The notes below the pieces were generated by a model. It had not been told where the DNA came from, did no database searches, and was given only the letters and a program-made list of their open reading frames with translations. A program made the position numbers and the translations under genes. Shown here piece after piece: positions 23,974 to 32,398 of a stretch of 36,981 nucleotides of DNA (positions within the stretch are counted from its first letter, which is position 1; each line of letters begins with the position of its first letter). Origin of the DNA: a virus; IMG/VR virus record IMGVR_UViG_3300029813_000311, positions 1 through 36,981 of that record, one strand, 5' to 3'.

Positions 23974-24795
23974 ACTCTGTTCTCCTTTAATATTTTGATT
24001 AACATTATTAACTGTCACTTTATCGATAAGGCCCATCTCCAAGGCCGTTTTCGCTATCCATAATCTTCCCGTGGCCCACTCCCTGACCTGGCTTTTCTTT
24101 TTGCCCCGTCCCGCGGCCACCGCCGAGATAAAGCTGTCCGCTATCTGGTCCACTATCTCTTGCACCGCCTCTATCTGGACATCAGTAATCTCGGCCCCAG
24201 GGACACCCATCCCTTTGTGCTCGCCCGATTTGATTACTATCACCTTTATCCCCATCTCCTCGGCCCTTTTGGTCATATCCGCATAGACGGTATATACCCC
24301 TATACTGCCCACCTCCGTTGTCCGGCCAGCCTCTATAATTTCAGCCTGGCTGCTCAGCCAGTAGGCGGCACTGGCACCCAGGTCCTCGATAGTAGCGGTC
24401 ACCTGCTTTTGCTCCCTGGCTGCTAATATGGCATCCGCGGTATCAGCCAGACCATCTACCACACCGCCCGGCGAGCTTACCTGAAGATGAATCCCGGTGA
24501 CCTCCTCATTGCCCATGGCCGATCGGAGTTGGTCGTTGATCTCATCGTATCCGGTGGCCTCTATCCCCCAATCTCTCACCCAGTCCGGCACACTTTTTAA
24601 AAGCACCCCGCTTATCTTGATTAACGCAATCCCATTCTTTATCTGAATGATCTTTTGCTTATCGACCACCGCCGCCGAGGTGTTGCCCGCATCCGACCTC
24701 CAGTGGGTCATCTGCTCAAAGAAGGCCTTAAGAGCAAATTCCTCCATTGCCCATTTATGACTGATTAACTCGGCGATTAAGGGATTAGGTGTCAT
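23473..24795 (-). CDS. C: Prohead protease (S49 / SppA-like) with C-terminal scaffold region, lambda C-like
   Basis: A 440-aa protein. Residues ~50-260 are an S49 peptidase: VSSPGG at ~107-111, the nucleophile Ser142 in DLGASAAYWLSSQ, and a presumptive general-base Lys194 in SGEHKGMG. It should cleave the scaffold and head proteins during maturation. The C-terminal ~165 residues are helical, charged and Ala/Glu-rich, like scaffold protein. A strong internal ribosome-binding site lies at that boundary. It overlaps the portal gene by 11 bases. Confidence 0.87.
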   Translation of the reverse strand: MTPNPLIAELISHKWAMEEFALKAFFEQMTHWRSDAGNTSAAVVDKQKIIQIKNGIALIKISGVLLKSVPDWVRDWGIEATGYDEINDQLRSAMGNEEVTGIHLQVSSPGGVVDGLADTADAILAAREQKQVTATIEDLGASAAYWLSSQAEIIEAGRTTEVGSIGVYTVYADMTKRAEEMGIKVIVIKSGEHKGMGVPGAEITDVQIEAVQEIVDQIADSFISAVAAGRGKKKSQVREWATGRLWIAKTALEMGLIDKVTVNNVNQNIKGEQSMDEQIGTNEQTETEVRAKVEQEKAAEEKTKAQEEKMNKLAVEGVKLDERERLSRLKAAFPDDLEFALKAYEDGKNVQEAKAEYCEVLEKRLKEKTSTEAKGKVTGAAAIAGGATDEETSDDFIATAKELAKTEKIKLGAAYKRVAKEQPELYQAHVARLGLVRLEK

Positions 24796-26281
24796 CTTTG
24801 CCCTCCTCTTTTACCTCATCATCTTTATCGTCCGCAGGCTCCGCCAATTGGGCCTTGTCCGGCGTTTCCTTCAAGCCGGCGAATATCTTCCACGACACCT
24901 TCACGCCGGTTTCTTTCTCGATTTTCTTTGCCCTGTCGATGGCATCCCGCACCTCGCGTTCTCGCTGCTCTATCACTTCTGCCCGGTCGGTATTAAGAGA
25001 CTTGCATACCTGCCCGTGGGTAATAAAGCCCCGCTCGACCTGGGTGGCATAGGCTTGGGCCTCCTTGACCTGGTCTATCCAGGGGAAGGTATGCTTTATC
25101 CAGTCATGCTTAATTTTGCGCTTACCGATTAACCCTTGTTCCTGCCATGCGCTCAATCGCCACTCGAACAACGGGTCATAAAAGAAGCTCACCATTTTTA
25201 ACTGCCAGAATAGGAACATCTGAAATGCCTGCTGCAGCACCGCACGTGACTGGCTGTAGTTGCTCTTTGTCCAGTCTAAAAGTATGCACTCTAACGGCAT
25301 CCCTAACGGCAGCCCCAGCAGCCGCAGGAACATCCGAAGCGATTCGCTAAAATTCTTACCGGGGATATTCCGCTCGATACCCTTGACCCCCTCGCCCGGC
25401 TTGCCGTGAAATAGCAGGGCATAATCCAATTCGGTCAATCTCGTCGCTAAATCACCTTTTAATTCATCAGTGGTCTTGTTGGGGTCCTCGCGGCTCTCAA
25501 TATAGGCCTCCTCGGTTGCATTCTCACGGGTAACGGAAACCGCTATCCTTGCCAGAAGCTGCCAGGCAATAGCCTCAGAGTCACAAATATCGTTAATCCT
25601 GTGCAGCATTGCAAAAGCCCCCTGCGCCGCCGGCACCCCCCTGACCTGAGACGGCCTCTGCGGATTGGCTATGTAAAGGATGTTCTCGGCCTTTACTTTG
25701 ACGGCCTTATTTCTATCGACACCGTGACTCTTCCAGGGGGCGAGATTAAATATAATCGGCCTTCCGTATTTGTCTTTTTCAATACCGTTATTTTTAAGTG
25801 TCTTCCCGGCAATCTGCTCGGCTTCGAACAGTTGTATAAGGGCCTTGTCGGTCAGGAGCACCGCCGTGTCACCGACCACCATTACCTCCCTGCATACCAT
25901 TCGGCCCGTCTCGCTGCCCGAGAGTATATTGCGTATCTCCGGCCGCTTGAGCCATGCCCGCCAAAGACCCTCTATCTTCTTGTCCGTATTGGTCGAGCCG
26001 CTGTTGACCTGCAGCTCGAAGCCGTTGCCTATGATATAACTTATCGCCCTGTCTATCATCCCCTGATAGATGGCGTTGTTGCGCATGAAGTCACGCGACT
26101 GTGCGATGAGACTCTTGCGGTCCCGCTCATCGTGAATGTACCCGGGGTACGAGTTATAGCTCCTGCCCTCGCGGGTGGCCATCTTGGCCGAGCGATAGCC
26201 GACAGAGGTATAGAAACCATGTCGCCGTTCCTCGATAATCATCGGCCTGTGAGCAGCCCCGGTCTTTGGTTTTCTAATCAT
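24785..26281 (-). CDS. B: Portal protein, lambda B-like family
   Basis: A 498-aa protein. The N-terminus has YRSAKMATREGRSYNSYPGYIHDERDRKSLIAQSRDFMRNN, then AIYQGMIDRAISYIIGNGFELQ, the canonical start of the lambda-type portal family. Clip and stem regions follow (VMVVGDTAVLL; EAEQI; GVPAAQGAFAMLHRINDI), then the long wing/crown helix (SYSQSRAVLQQAF-type, here NYSQSRAVLQQAFQMF). It forms the dodecameric DNA gate at the head vertex. It directly precedes the protease gene, as in lambda. Confidence 0.87.
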   Translation of the reverse strand: MIRKPKTGAAHRPMIIEERRHGFYTSVGYRSAKMATREGRSYNSYPGYIHDERDRKSLIAQSRDFMRNNAIYQGMIDRAISYIIGNGFELQVNSGSTNTDKKIEGLWRAWLKRPEIRNILSGSETGRMVCREVMVVGDTAVLLTDKALIQLFEAEQIAGKTLKNNGIEKDKYGRPIIFNLAPWKSHGVDRNKAVKVKAENILYIANPQRPSQVRGVPAAQGAFAMLHRINDICDSEAIAWQLLARIAVSVTRENATEEAYIESREDPNKTTDELKGDLATRLTELDYALLFHGKPGEGVKGIERNIPGKNFSESLRMFLRLLGLPLGMPLECILLDWTKSNYSQSRAVLQQAFQMFLFWQLKMVSFFYDPLFEWRLSAWQEQGLIGKRKIKHDWIKHTFPWIDQVKEAQAYATQVERGFITHGQVCKSLNTDRAEVIEQREREVRDAIDRAKKIEKETGVKVSWKIFAGLKETPDKAQLAEPADDKDDEVKEEGKDDT

Positions 26282-26319
26282 CTTTTAATTATTCCAGCCC
26301 CCACAGCGCCTCGGCGGGT

Positions 26320-26589
26320 TTAAGTCAGCATTCTTCCCCGCGTAAATCTGCTGCGATTGACGTTACTTGAGAATTTACTCACGACCGCCTCCAGCTTTTC
26401 CTTCTCGCCAAGTAGGCTGTCGAAGTTGATGTTCCTCTCACTGGAGGCAATCATCTTGGGCCGGTTGGCCAAGATATAGCGGACCGCCTCCAATGCGTTT
26501 GTGGCCTTGGTAAGATTCCCCTCCCAGGAGAGATTGTCATTGTACTGGTTGAGGGCATCCTCAATTGTGCTGTTGCTTGTTAATGCCAT
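26320..26589 (-). CDS. Small protein in lambda W position (head-completion candidate)
   Basis: An 89-aa helical protein, MALTSNSTIEDALNQYNDNLSW..., between the terminase region and the portal gene. Lambda encodes the 68-aa head-tail connector W at this place. The pattern of an N-terminal helix with LEAVRYIL and a C-terminal basic tail (RFTRGRML) is compatible, but sequence identity is not evident. The ATG at 26589 follows directly on a run of seven T and has no good ribosome-binding site; a TTG at 26643 is an alternative. The leader just upstream may control it. Confidence 0.55.
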   Translation of the reverse strand: MALTSNSTIEDALNQYNDNLSWEGNLTKATNALEAVRYILANRPKMIASSERNINFDSLLGEKEKLEAVVSKFSSNVNRSRFTRGRMLT

Positions 26590-26678
26590 AAAAAAAGCCG
26601 CCGATTTAGTTACCTGCCTAAAGACAGCCGGCGGCGGATGCAAAGCTGTCGGCAGTCCATCCGCCGCCGACAGCTTTG
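26590..26678 (-). promoter_or_regulatory. Attenuator-like leader with mutually exclusive stems
   Basis: On the minus strand, CAAAGCTGTCGGC (26678-26666) pairs perfectly with GCCGACAGCTTTG (26653-26641). CGGCGGCGGATG (26669-26658) instead pairs with CATCCGCCGCCG (26640-26629), overlapping the first stem by four bases. A third element, GCCGCC (26635-26630), can pair with GGCGGC (26602-26597), which runs directly into seven T (26596-26590) and then the ATG. Competing stems ending in a U-run resemble an attenuator upstream of the head genes. Confidence 0.5.
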
Positions 26679-26751
26679 TAAACTATTAACTTTATACAGT
26701 TATATTCGACCTAAAAGATTTGACCCGTTCAAGGGTTTTTTAGTGAAATGA

Positions 26752-26784
26752 GAAGATTTTTACCAATTATTGGTAAAAATCTTC
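26752..26784. repeat. Perfect 16-bp palindrome with one-base centre
   Basis: GAAGATTTTTACCAAT on the left and ATTGGTAAAAATCTTC on the right around a central T (26768). It lies in the 227-bp gap between the unknown protein at 26871-27278 and the W-position gene. It could be an operator for a dimeric regulator, or a bidirectional terminator through the internal T5/A5. Aside from this and the leader, I see no gene in 26679-26870. Confidence 0.75.
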
Positions 26785-26870
26785 ACTCAGACACCGCGAA
26801 GGCTAAAAAAAGTGCCTAAAATGCGCCAAAACTCCGGATACTTCTGTCTCCTGTCTCCTGTCTTCCGGTA

Positions 26871-27278
26871 TCAATGCCACCCATTCTTGTCCGGCATTTC
26901 GGCGGTCGGATTCTCTTTGCCTATAAAATTGGATGCCAATTTTTTCAAGCTCGGCACTACATCATTGACCATAAAGTTCTTCCTGATATAGAAATGGTGC
27001 AGGTCATGCTCATCGTCCGGCTTGTATTTCTTCTGAAACGTCACGGTAATAAAGAACCGCCCGGTCTCCAAGGCCTCGGAAATCTTTTTCTCCAATTCCG
27101 GGGGGAAGAGCAATAACGACTCCTTTTTTAATTCATCGACTTTGACTTTTAACTCATCGACTTTGACCGAATCAGGACTCTGACCATTTTCATTTGTTAA
27201 CAAAATTGTACCATGTTCTTGCTCAGGTAAATTTTCTTCCGGATTTGGTCCACAATTTTGTTTTTTCTTCTTTGCCAT
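26871..27278 (-). CDS. Hypothetical protein with short internal repeat
   Basis: A 135-aa protein. The N-terminus is basic (MAKKKKQNCGPNPEENL). A duplicated 7-residue unit (VKVDELK VKVDELK) sits at ~39-52. The C-terminal half looks folded (RFFITVTFQKKYKPDDEHDLHHFYIRKNF). It lies between the zinc-ribbon protein and the head genes, on the same strand. No family recognised. The C-terminal part has the look of a small alpha/beta domain. Confidence 0.65.
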   Translation of the reverse strand: MAKKKKQNCGPNPEENLPEQEHGTILLTNENGQSPDSVKVDELKVKVDELKKESLLLFPPELEKKISEALETGRFFITVTFQKKYKPDDEHDLHHFYIRKNFMVNDVVPSLKKLASNFIGKENPTAEMPDKNGWH

Positions 27279-27334
27279 TAGTAGGCTCCTTTCTCGAAAA
27301 TATTTTAACCACGGATTGCACGGATTGCATGGAT

Positions 27335-27715
27335 TTATTTTTCTTTTAGCCCGATTATACTATACCGCCACCGGCAATGCCCTCGCCGGCATCTTCTATA
27401 CTGGACCTTGCCGTCAGTTCGATAAGCTATGGTATCATGGCTCCGGCACCGCGGACATTGCGATGCGTTGGGAAAAACGTACTTAACTTTCCGCTCCGGC
27501 TCGGTGGTCTCCGTCTCTTGTCGCTCATCGCTCGTCGCCCGCTCTTCCGATTCTTCATCGACAGTCTCATCGATTTTCTCATCGAGCGGCTTTGTTACCT
27601 CCTGTGACTGTGTAACTTTAGAGGCCTTTTCGTCTTTTTTGTCAACAGTAGTACCTTCTCGCTCAGTTTTGTCAACAGTGTCCTCTTTCTGCTTCTCGGT
27701 TTTTTGTTTGTTCAT
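27335..27715 (-). CDS. Charged protein with C-terminal zinc ribbon
   Basis: A 126-aa protein; start at 27715 (MNKQKTEKQKED) chosen since AAAGGA precedes it. Residues 1-75 are highly charged and probably disordered (Glu, Lys, Thr-rich). The C-terminal ~45 residues contain CPRC...RRCRRGHC, a four-Cys zinc ribbon as in nucleic-acid-binding proteins such as transposase or transcription-factor ribbons. It lies directly downstream of the large terminase gene. It might bind DNA or be a packaging or transcription factor. Confidence 0.7.
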   Translation of the reverse strand: MNKQKTEKQKEDTVDKTEREGTTVDKKDEKASKVTQSQEVTKPLDEKIDETVDEESEERATSDERQETETTEPERKVKYVFPNASQCPRCRSHDTIAYRTDGKVQYRRCRRGHCRWRYSIIGLKEK

Positions 27716-27726
27716 TACGAATCCTT

Positions 27727-29622
27727 TCAATATTTCGTTCTGATTTTACTATATTTTACAGGTTTTCCTATTATTTTAAGAGGTTTGGCCGGTCTCTGCT
27801 CGCTGCCGGCCAGAAGCCTGGCCCCTGCCAGCTCGGCCGCGAAAGTTGCATAGACCGATGCATCCCAGATATGGTTGGGCTTGCCGGAATCCTTTAACAC
27901 CCATCTTAGCTCCTGGCGGTACCGGCCGCGGACTACCCGTTTTTCTTCTGAAGTAAAATGACCCAAGATCTCTTCGGTCACATCACACGGTAGATGAAAA
28001 TAACCCGGACCCGGCGTTGTCGACTCGAACAATAACCGGTAGAGCCTGTCTTTTAAGATCGTGACATTCAAATCATAACGGACAGATTTACCGTCCGGCA
28101 GTTTGAAGGCGTGATATACCCGGGTCTTTACCTTGTCATCACCGCGCACGGCAATCAGATTGGATTCGGTACATTGCCGGCAGAAATCAATGACCGTATC
28201 GGTATGATAACCACAATCCACCGCTGTAGCAGCTGTCCGCATCACAATTTTTTCATCCCTGGCAAGCGGCCATTTGTATGCCGCAAAGGTACGGACCAAA
28301 CCATAATTGGCCAAATCCCTCGTATCGCCGGTTTCAATCCGGCCCGCATAAATCAGCCGGCATTCCGATAGATAACCCCATCCTAATATAACCACCCATA
28401 CATGGTCGGCCTGAACGTCCACACCTCCAGTCAAAAGCTGCACACCTTCCGGCACGATGCCCGACTCGAGATCGCCGATGTGAGGTCTTATTACATCTAT
28501 ATCAGTTTTCTGCTCTGCCTCCTTCCAGGGTTCGGCCAATTGAGAATTGATATAATCTTGCAGCGGTTTGACATTACCCGTTTTCTTTGCAAATATCGCA
28601 GCCGCCCAATCGCCGGCCAGGTCATCCATGGTCTGAAATGCCGGATGAAGCATGAGCGCCGTTATCCTGCAGGAATGGTGACTGGTAATAGGTATGTTAC
28701 CTACAATCCTCCTGGACGGGTCCACCGAGCAGTCTGCAGGTGCATACCGGCCGCTGCTTATCGCATCCCATCTTTGATATTCATCCCATGGCTTTTTACA
28801 TGCCGGGCAAACATATCTCGCGTGACCTCCGGCTCGGTAGATTTCCGCATCGAGCCAATTACCCGCCTTGTCTTTGTCTATCTTCAAATTTACTTGTTTC
28901 ATAATGTGATAGATACCGCAGCACGGACACCTCGCAAACCATTCGTTCTTGTCACCCTTCTGGAACTCCGCATCGAATAAGTCACCTTCGCCCACGGGTG
29001 AAGACATGATCAGCAGCTTCGAACGGGTGCGAAATGTCCGCTGCCTTTTCTTTGTCAAGCTGTACGGGTCCGCCTCTCTACCGGTGGACGGCGGAAACTT
29101 GGCCGCCTCATCGAGGATCACGATACATACCGGGTTGTCAGACATGGCAGCCGGGCTGTTAGACCAGGCAAGATACAAAATCATATTATCGAGAATCGTT
29201 TCCTTGCCTATGTTTAGCTTGTCGAGCTTACCGCCTAAGTGATGTAAGAGGGACGGTTGCGACTTGAACATCGGCCGAATCCGCGTAGCAAGCCTTCGAT
29301 TGACATCATCTTCGCGGGGCATTACAATCATGGTCGGTGCCGGATTTACATCGATGGTCCGGCCGATTAAGATATTACTCAGCTCAGTTTTTCCCGATTG
29401 GGTACATGCACATATCGTCACCTGTCGTGTTACCATATCCGAAAGCCATTGCATCGGGTCCATGAGATATGGGACATAATCATTGGACCAGGGCCCCGCA
29501 AGTTCGGCGGTTTCCTTGGGCAGGATGTAACGGTCCTCCGCCCAATCAGCTAACGATAGGATATCGTGACTAATCCACGCATCGAGCACTTCCGGCTGTG
29601 TAGGCAATGGTCTAAGAATCAT
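27727..29622 (-). CDS. A: Terminase large subunit, GpA family
   Basis: A 631-aa packaging motor. The ATPase domain has Walker A CTQSGKTE at ~73-80 and Walker B VCIVILDEA at ~165-173. A zinc-binding insert is suggested by CPCC (~240) and CPAC (~275). The nuclease domain begins GGVDVQADHVWVVILGWG at ~395. The N-terminal SLADWAEDRYILPKETAELAGPWSNDYVPYL is the classic GpA-family opening. Such terminases work with a Nu1-type small subunit and often cut at cos sites. It follows the Nu1-like gene by 39 bases. Confidence 0.93.
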   Translation of the reverse strand: MILRPLPTQPEVLDAWISHDILSLADWAEDRYILPKETAELAGPWSNDYVPYLMDPMQWLSDMVTRQVTICACTQSGKTELSNILIGRTIDVNPAPTMIVMPREDDVNRRLATRIRPMFKSQPSLLHHLGGKLDKLNIGKETILDNMILYLAWSNSPAAMSDNPVCIVILDEAAKFPPSTGREADPYSLTKKRQRTFRTRSKLLIMSSPVGEGDLFDAEFQKGDKNEWFARCPCCGIYHIMKQVNLKIDKDKAGNWLDAEIYRAGGHARYVCPACKKPWDEYQRWDAISSGRYAPADCSVDPSRRIVGNIPITSHHSCRITALMLHPAFQTMDDLAGDWAAAIFAKKTGNVKPLQDYINSQLAEPWKEAEQKTDIDVIRPHIGDLESGIVPEGVQLLTGGVDVQADHVWVVILGWGYLSECRLIYAGRIETGDTRDLANYGLVRTFAAYKWPLARDEKIVMRTAATAVDCGYHTDTVIDFCRQCTESNLIAVRGDDKVKTRVYHAFKLPDGKSVRYDLNVTILKDRLYRLLFESTTPGPGYFHLPCDVTEEILGHFTSEEKRVVRGRYRQELRWVLKDSGKPNHIWDASVYATFAAELAGARLLAGSEQRPAKPLKIIGKPVKYSKIRTKY

Positions 29623-29661
29623 TTACGACCCCACTTTATCCAACCTTCTATGGCCAGAATA

Positions 29662-30900
29662 TTATCTGGTATCATGTGTTTTTATCCTTTGCAAAAACTC
29701 GATTAACTCCCGTTCCTTCGCCGCCGGCAGGCGCAATTCTTTCGGGACTTTTGCCGCTTCGGTATGCAGGTCCCTAAAAAATCCTTGGGCGAGCTCCGCA
29801 ATCTTCTGGCGAGGCTGGTTGCTGCAAAGCCTCGAGAACTCCTCGATACCGCGTTCGCAGAACATAACGATATTCTGGACCCATGCCACCTGTCCGATGA
29901 CCACCTCGCTTCTTTCGAGCAATTCGTTTCTATGCCTGGCCAGTTCCACCTTCAGCTTCTCCGCCTTCATTTGTTTCAACGGGTCCAGCTCAGCTGCCGT
30001 TTCCTTACCTTCCGATGCCTTCTTAAGCAAAAACTCCTCTCGCCAGGCCCAGACAATGCCCAGGTCAAAAGTCTTATCTGCATTCCGCGGTAGTCCGAAC
30101 TTATCAAGCCAGGTGGTAATTGTTCGTTTTGTTTTACCCGTTATCTCGACAAGCTGAAGTTTTGTTACATGCGAAGGGTCGAAACTCCCGATGCCTCGGG
30201 ATTCTTTTTCGTCCAGCAGAAAGCTCTCCACCATCCGAACTGCATCCGCCCTGCCTTCCTTGGCGGCCTCAACGATAGCTGTTTTGATCTCGATATAAAC
30301 CTCGAGCCGGGTCTGGTCCCACAAGTCACCAACTTCCCTGTCCTCATCTATCATCGCTCGCAGGAGACGGCCGTTCGCAAGCCCCAATTTCTTTGCCGCC
30401 TGCGGAACACTTGCCCCCGTCCGGGCCAGGCCCCTGAGATTCCGCAAGAATCGACCACGCTTCCAGGCCTGCCTGAGCTGCGGATGTTTCTTGAATATCT
30501 CCTTCAAAGACTTGCGTTTCTTGATCGCAGCATCCGCCTCGGTCAGGTTCTCACATTCGATCCCTAATCTTCGTATCTCCGCTTCCTCGACGGGCAATCG
30601 CACTCGTTTCGCTACTCCCGGCGCACCGGGACTCTTTTTGCTCTTTTTCGATTGTTTAGTCGACCGCCTGGTCGATGGCTTGGTCGACCGCCTGGTCGAT
30701 GGTTTAGTCGATGGCCTGGTCGATGGCTTATTCGACCGCTTCCTCAAATTTCCTAAAATAACCTTGTCGACCATTTTTCGCTCGTACCTGCTCAATTCGT
30801 CCAGCTCGACCTTTGAAAGAGTCTTGTTTTTTTTGACCTTTTGCAGCAGAAATAGATACCTCTGCTTTTTGGCTATCTCAACGGCCGAAATTCCTGTCAA
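29662..30900 (-). CDS. Terminase small subunit, Nu1-like C-terminus, with long basic N-terminal extension
   Basis: A 412-aa protein, more than twice the usual Nu1 length. Residues ~240-410 resemble Nu1: a winged-HTH segment LVEITGKTKRTITTWLDKFGLPRNADKTFDLGIVWAWREEF, then DPLKQMKAEKLKVELARHRNELLERSEVV, which is the typical dimer helix. Residues ~60-85 are a 4-residue repeat (PSTK/RSTR) encoded by 12-bp units. The middle part (~120-230) has another possible HTH (ASVPQAAKKLGLANGRLLRAM). It would recognise the packaging site and dock the large terminase. Confidence 0.8.
   Translation of the reverse strand: MTGISAVEIAKKQRYLFLLQKVKKNKTLSKVELDELSRYERKMVDKVILGNLRKRSNKPSTRPSTKPSTRRSTKPSTRRSTKQSKKSKKSPGAPGVAKRVRLPVEEAEIRRLGIECENLTEADAAIKKRKSLKEIFKKHPQLRQAWKRGRFLRNLRGLARTGASVPQAAKKLGLANGRLLRAMIDEDREVGDLWDQTRLEVYIEIKTAIVEAAKEGRADAVRMVESFLLDEKESRGIGSFDPSHVTKLQLVEITGKTKRTITTWLDKFGLPRNADKTFDLGIVWAWREEFLLKKASEGKETAAELDPLKQMKAEKLKVELARHRNELLERSEVVIGQVAWVQNIVMFCERGIEEFSRLCSNQPRQKIAELAQGFFRDLHTEAAKVPKELRLPAAKERELIEFLQRIKTHDTR
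30660..30743. repeat. 12-bp tandem repeat inside the small terminase gene
   Basis: Seven units of 12 bp such as TCGACCGCCTGG and TCGATGGCTTGG, encoding alternating PSTK, PSTR and RSTK on the minus strand. The unit count may vary between relatives. Confidence 0.85.
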
Positions 30901-30966
30901 GTATCATCTCTCTTTCCCCGATACTATTATTCACAATTTATAATTAAGCCGGCGTGTTAAAATCAT

Positions 30967-31014
30967 CTGCAGATTGCATCTGCAGCTGAGGCGGTCAGTC
31001 CGATACTAACCGCC
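30967..31014. promoter_or_regulatory. Paired hairpins between methyltransferase and small terminase genes
   Basis: CTGCAGAT-TGC-ATCTGCAG (30967-30985) forms an 8-bp stem with a 3-base loop. GGCGGT (30990-30995) pairs with ACCGCC (31009-31014). Neither is followed by a clear T-run. The 133-bp gap just before a Nu1-like gene is where a packaging initiation (cos) site could lie; this is inferred from location only. Confidence 0.5.
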
Positions 31015-31033
31015 CGCGTCGGCACTATTTTTA

Positions 31034-32398
31034 TTATAATTTTCTTTCCAGCTTCGCTTTTTGGCCGGTCCATTGTTCCCAGCGTTCGACCGCCACATCC
31101 ACAAAGACCGGCTCCTTCTCCATGGCAAAACATCGCCTGTCCAGTTTCTCGGCAGCTATAATCTGTGAGCCGGAACCACAGAACGGCTCATAGCAGATAT
31201 CCCCTGTCTTAGTGTGGACCCGCATAGGTATGGCAAAGATTTCGACCGGCTTAACAGTCGGATGCTGGATGCCGGCCGGCCTTTTCTTGCCGTCATAATC
31301 CAACGGCCAGACATCCGTATAATATTCCGGTTTGGTCGGATCTCCGGACCTGATAAATCCTATCGGCCAAACGGTCCCAATCGTTTTGCCATCGATTTTA
31401 TATGATCTCCATATCGGTTTGTTTCCTTTAACCCACATTAACAAGCAAGGTTCATGCTGCCACATGAAAACAGAATAATTCTGCATGACACACGGCTTGA
31501 CCCATATAATTGGCTGGTGTATCCAAATCCCAAGTTCATTACAAACATCATCGATAATTTTCCGTCGTGTGTCTGCATGCCAAAAATATAAAGCCGTCTT
31601 TTCCTTTATTTGTTTTAGGCCAATTGAAAGAAACTCTTTTATAAACTGCCTTGCTTTGGTTACATCAATATCATGATACGTACTTGACCAATCCCTACCT
31701 GCCTTCGGTCGATCATCACCGGTATAATTAACAAAATACGGCGGGTCCGTAGCAAACAGCGACGCCTTCTGACCGTTCATAAGCCGATTGACATCAGCTT
31801 CCTTCGTGCTGTCACCGCACAAAAGCCTGTGCTTACCGAGAATCCATAATTCACCAGGCCGCGTCTTTGCTTTCTTTTGAACCTTAGGGAAATCATCATC
31901 GGGAATCAGACCCTTTTTACCCTGCCCGAGGTCCATCTGCAGCTCAGCGATCCTCAGATTCAGAAAATCGGTGTCATCCGGCATCTCCAGTCTTAGCTTC
32001 TCGATATACTCCACGATATTTTTAACAAACTGTCCTTGGATCTGTGGATTGTTCAAAGTCAGATTCAAAAGCTTTTCATCGGCCTTGCTGCAGTTGACGG
32101 TCACACACAGACATTCCGCGACCCCCAGACTTTGAAGTGCCTTAAATCTCTGATTGCCGCCAATAATAACATTCCCCCGGCCGCGGGTATTAACTACGAT
32201 CGGCTCAACACAGCCGAACTTGCTCAGCGAATTGGTCAGCCCTTCCAACGCCTCAGGGATTATCTCCCGCGGGTTGTAACCGGCCGGCTTCAACTGCTCC
32301 AGCCGGAACATACCTACCCCGGGGACACCTATCTTGCGGGCCACAATTTGGCTGGCCGATTTCCGCCGGGCCTTCTTAACTGTTTTTTTTGCTTTCAT
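31034..32398 (-). CDS. ParB-domain / DNA adenine- or cytosine-N4 methyltransferase fusion
   Basis: A 454-aa protein. Residues ~30-130 are a ParB/Srx-type nuclease-like domain: LKPAGYNPREI, FGCVEPIVVN and IGGNQRFKALQSLGV. From ~180 on is an N-type DNA methyltransferase with DPPY at 218-221, HPTVKP at 379-384 and the SAM-binding loop EPFCGSGS at 404-411; this order matches the beta class. Such fusions are common in phages of many hosts and may protect the phage genome from host restriction. Recognition sequence unknown. Confidence 0.87.
   Translation of the reverse strand: MKAKKTVKKARRKSASQIVARKIGVPGVGMFRLEQLKPAGYNPREIIPEALEGLTNSLSKFGCVEPIVVNTRGRGNVIIGGNQRFKALQSLGVAECLCVTVNCSKADEKLLNLTLNNPQIQGQFVKNIVEYIEKLRLEMPDDTDFLNLRIAELQMDLGQGKKGLIPDDDFPKVQKKAKTRPGELWILGKHRLLCGDSTKEADVNRLMNGQKASLFATDPPYFVNYTGDDRPKAGRDWSSTYHDIDVTKARQFIKEFLSIGLKQIKEKTALYFWHADTRRKIIDDVCNELGIWIHQPIIWVKPCVMQNYSVFMWQHEPCLLMWVKGNKPIWRSYKIDGKTIGTVWPIGFIRSGDPTKPEYYTDVWPLDYDGKKRPAGIQHPTVKPVEIFAIPMRVHTKTGDICYEPFCGSGSQIIAAEKLDRRCFAMEKEPVFVDVAVERWEQWTGQKAKLERKL

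Noticed and set aside
30967-31014. Terminator for the methyltransferase gene
   Set aside because: The stems are good but neither is followed by a T-run on the minus strand; kept only as hairpins of unknown role.
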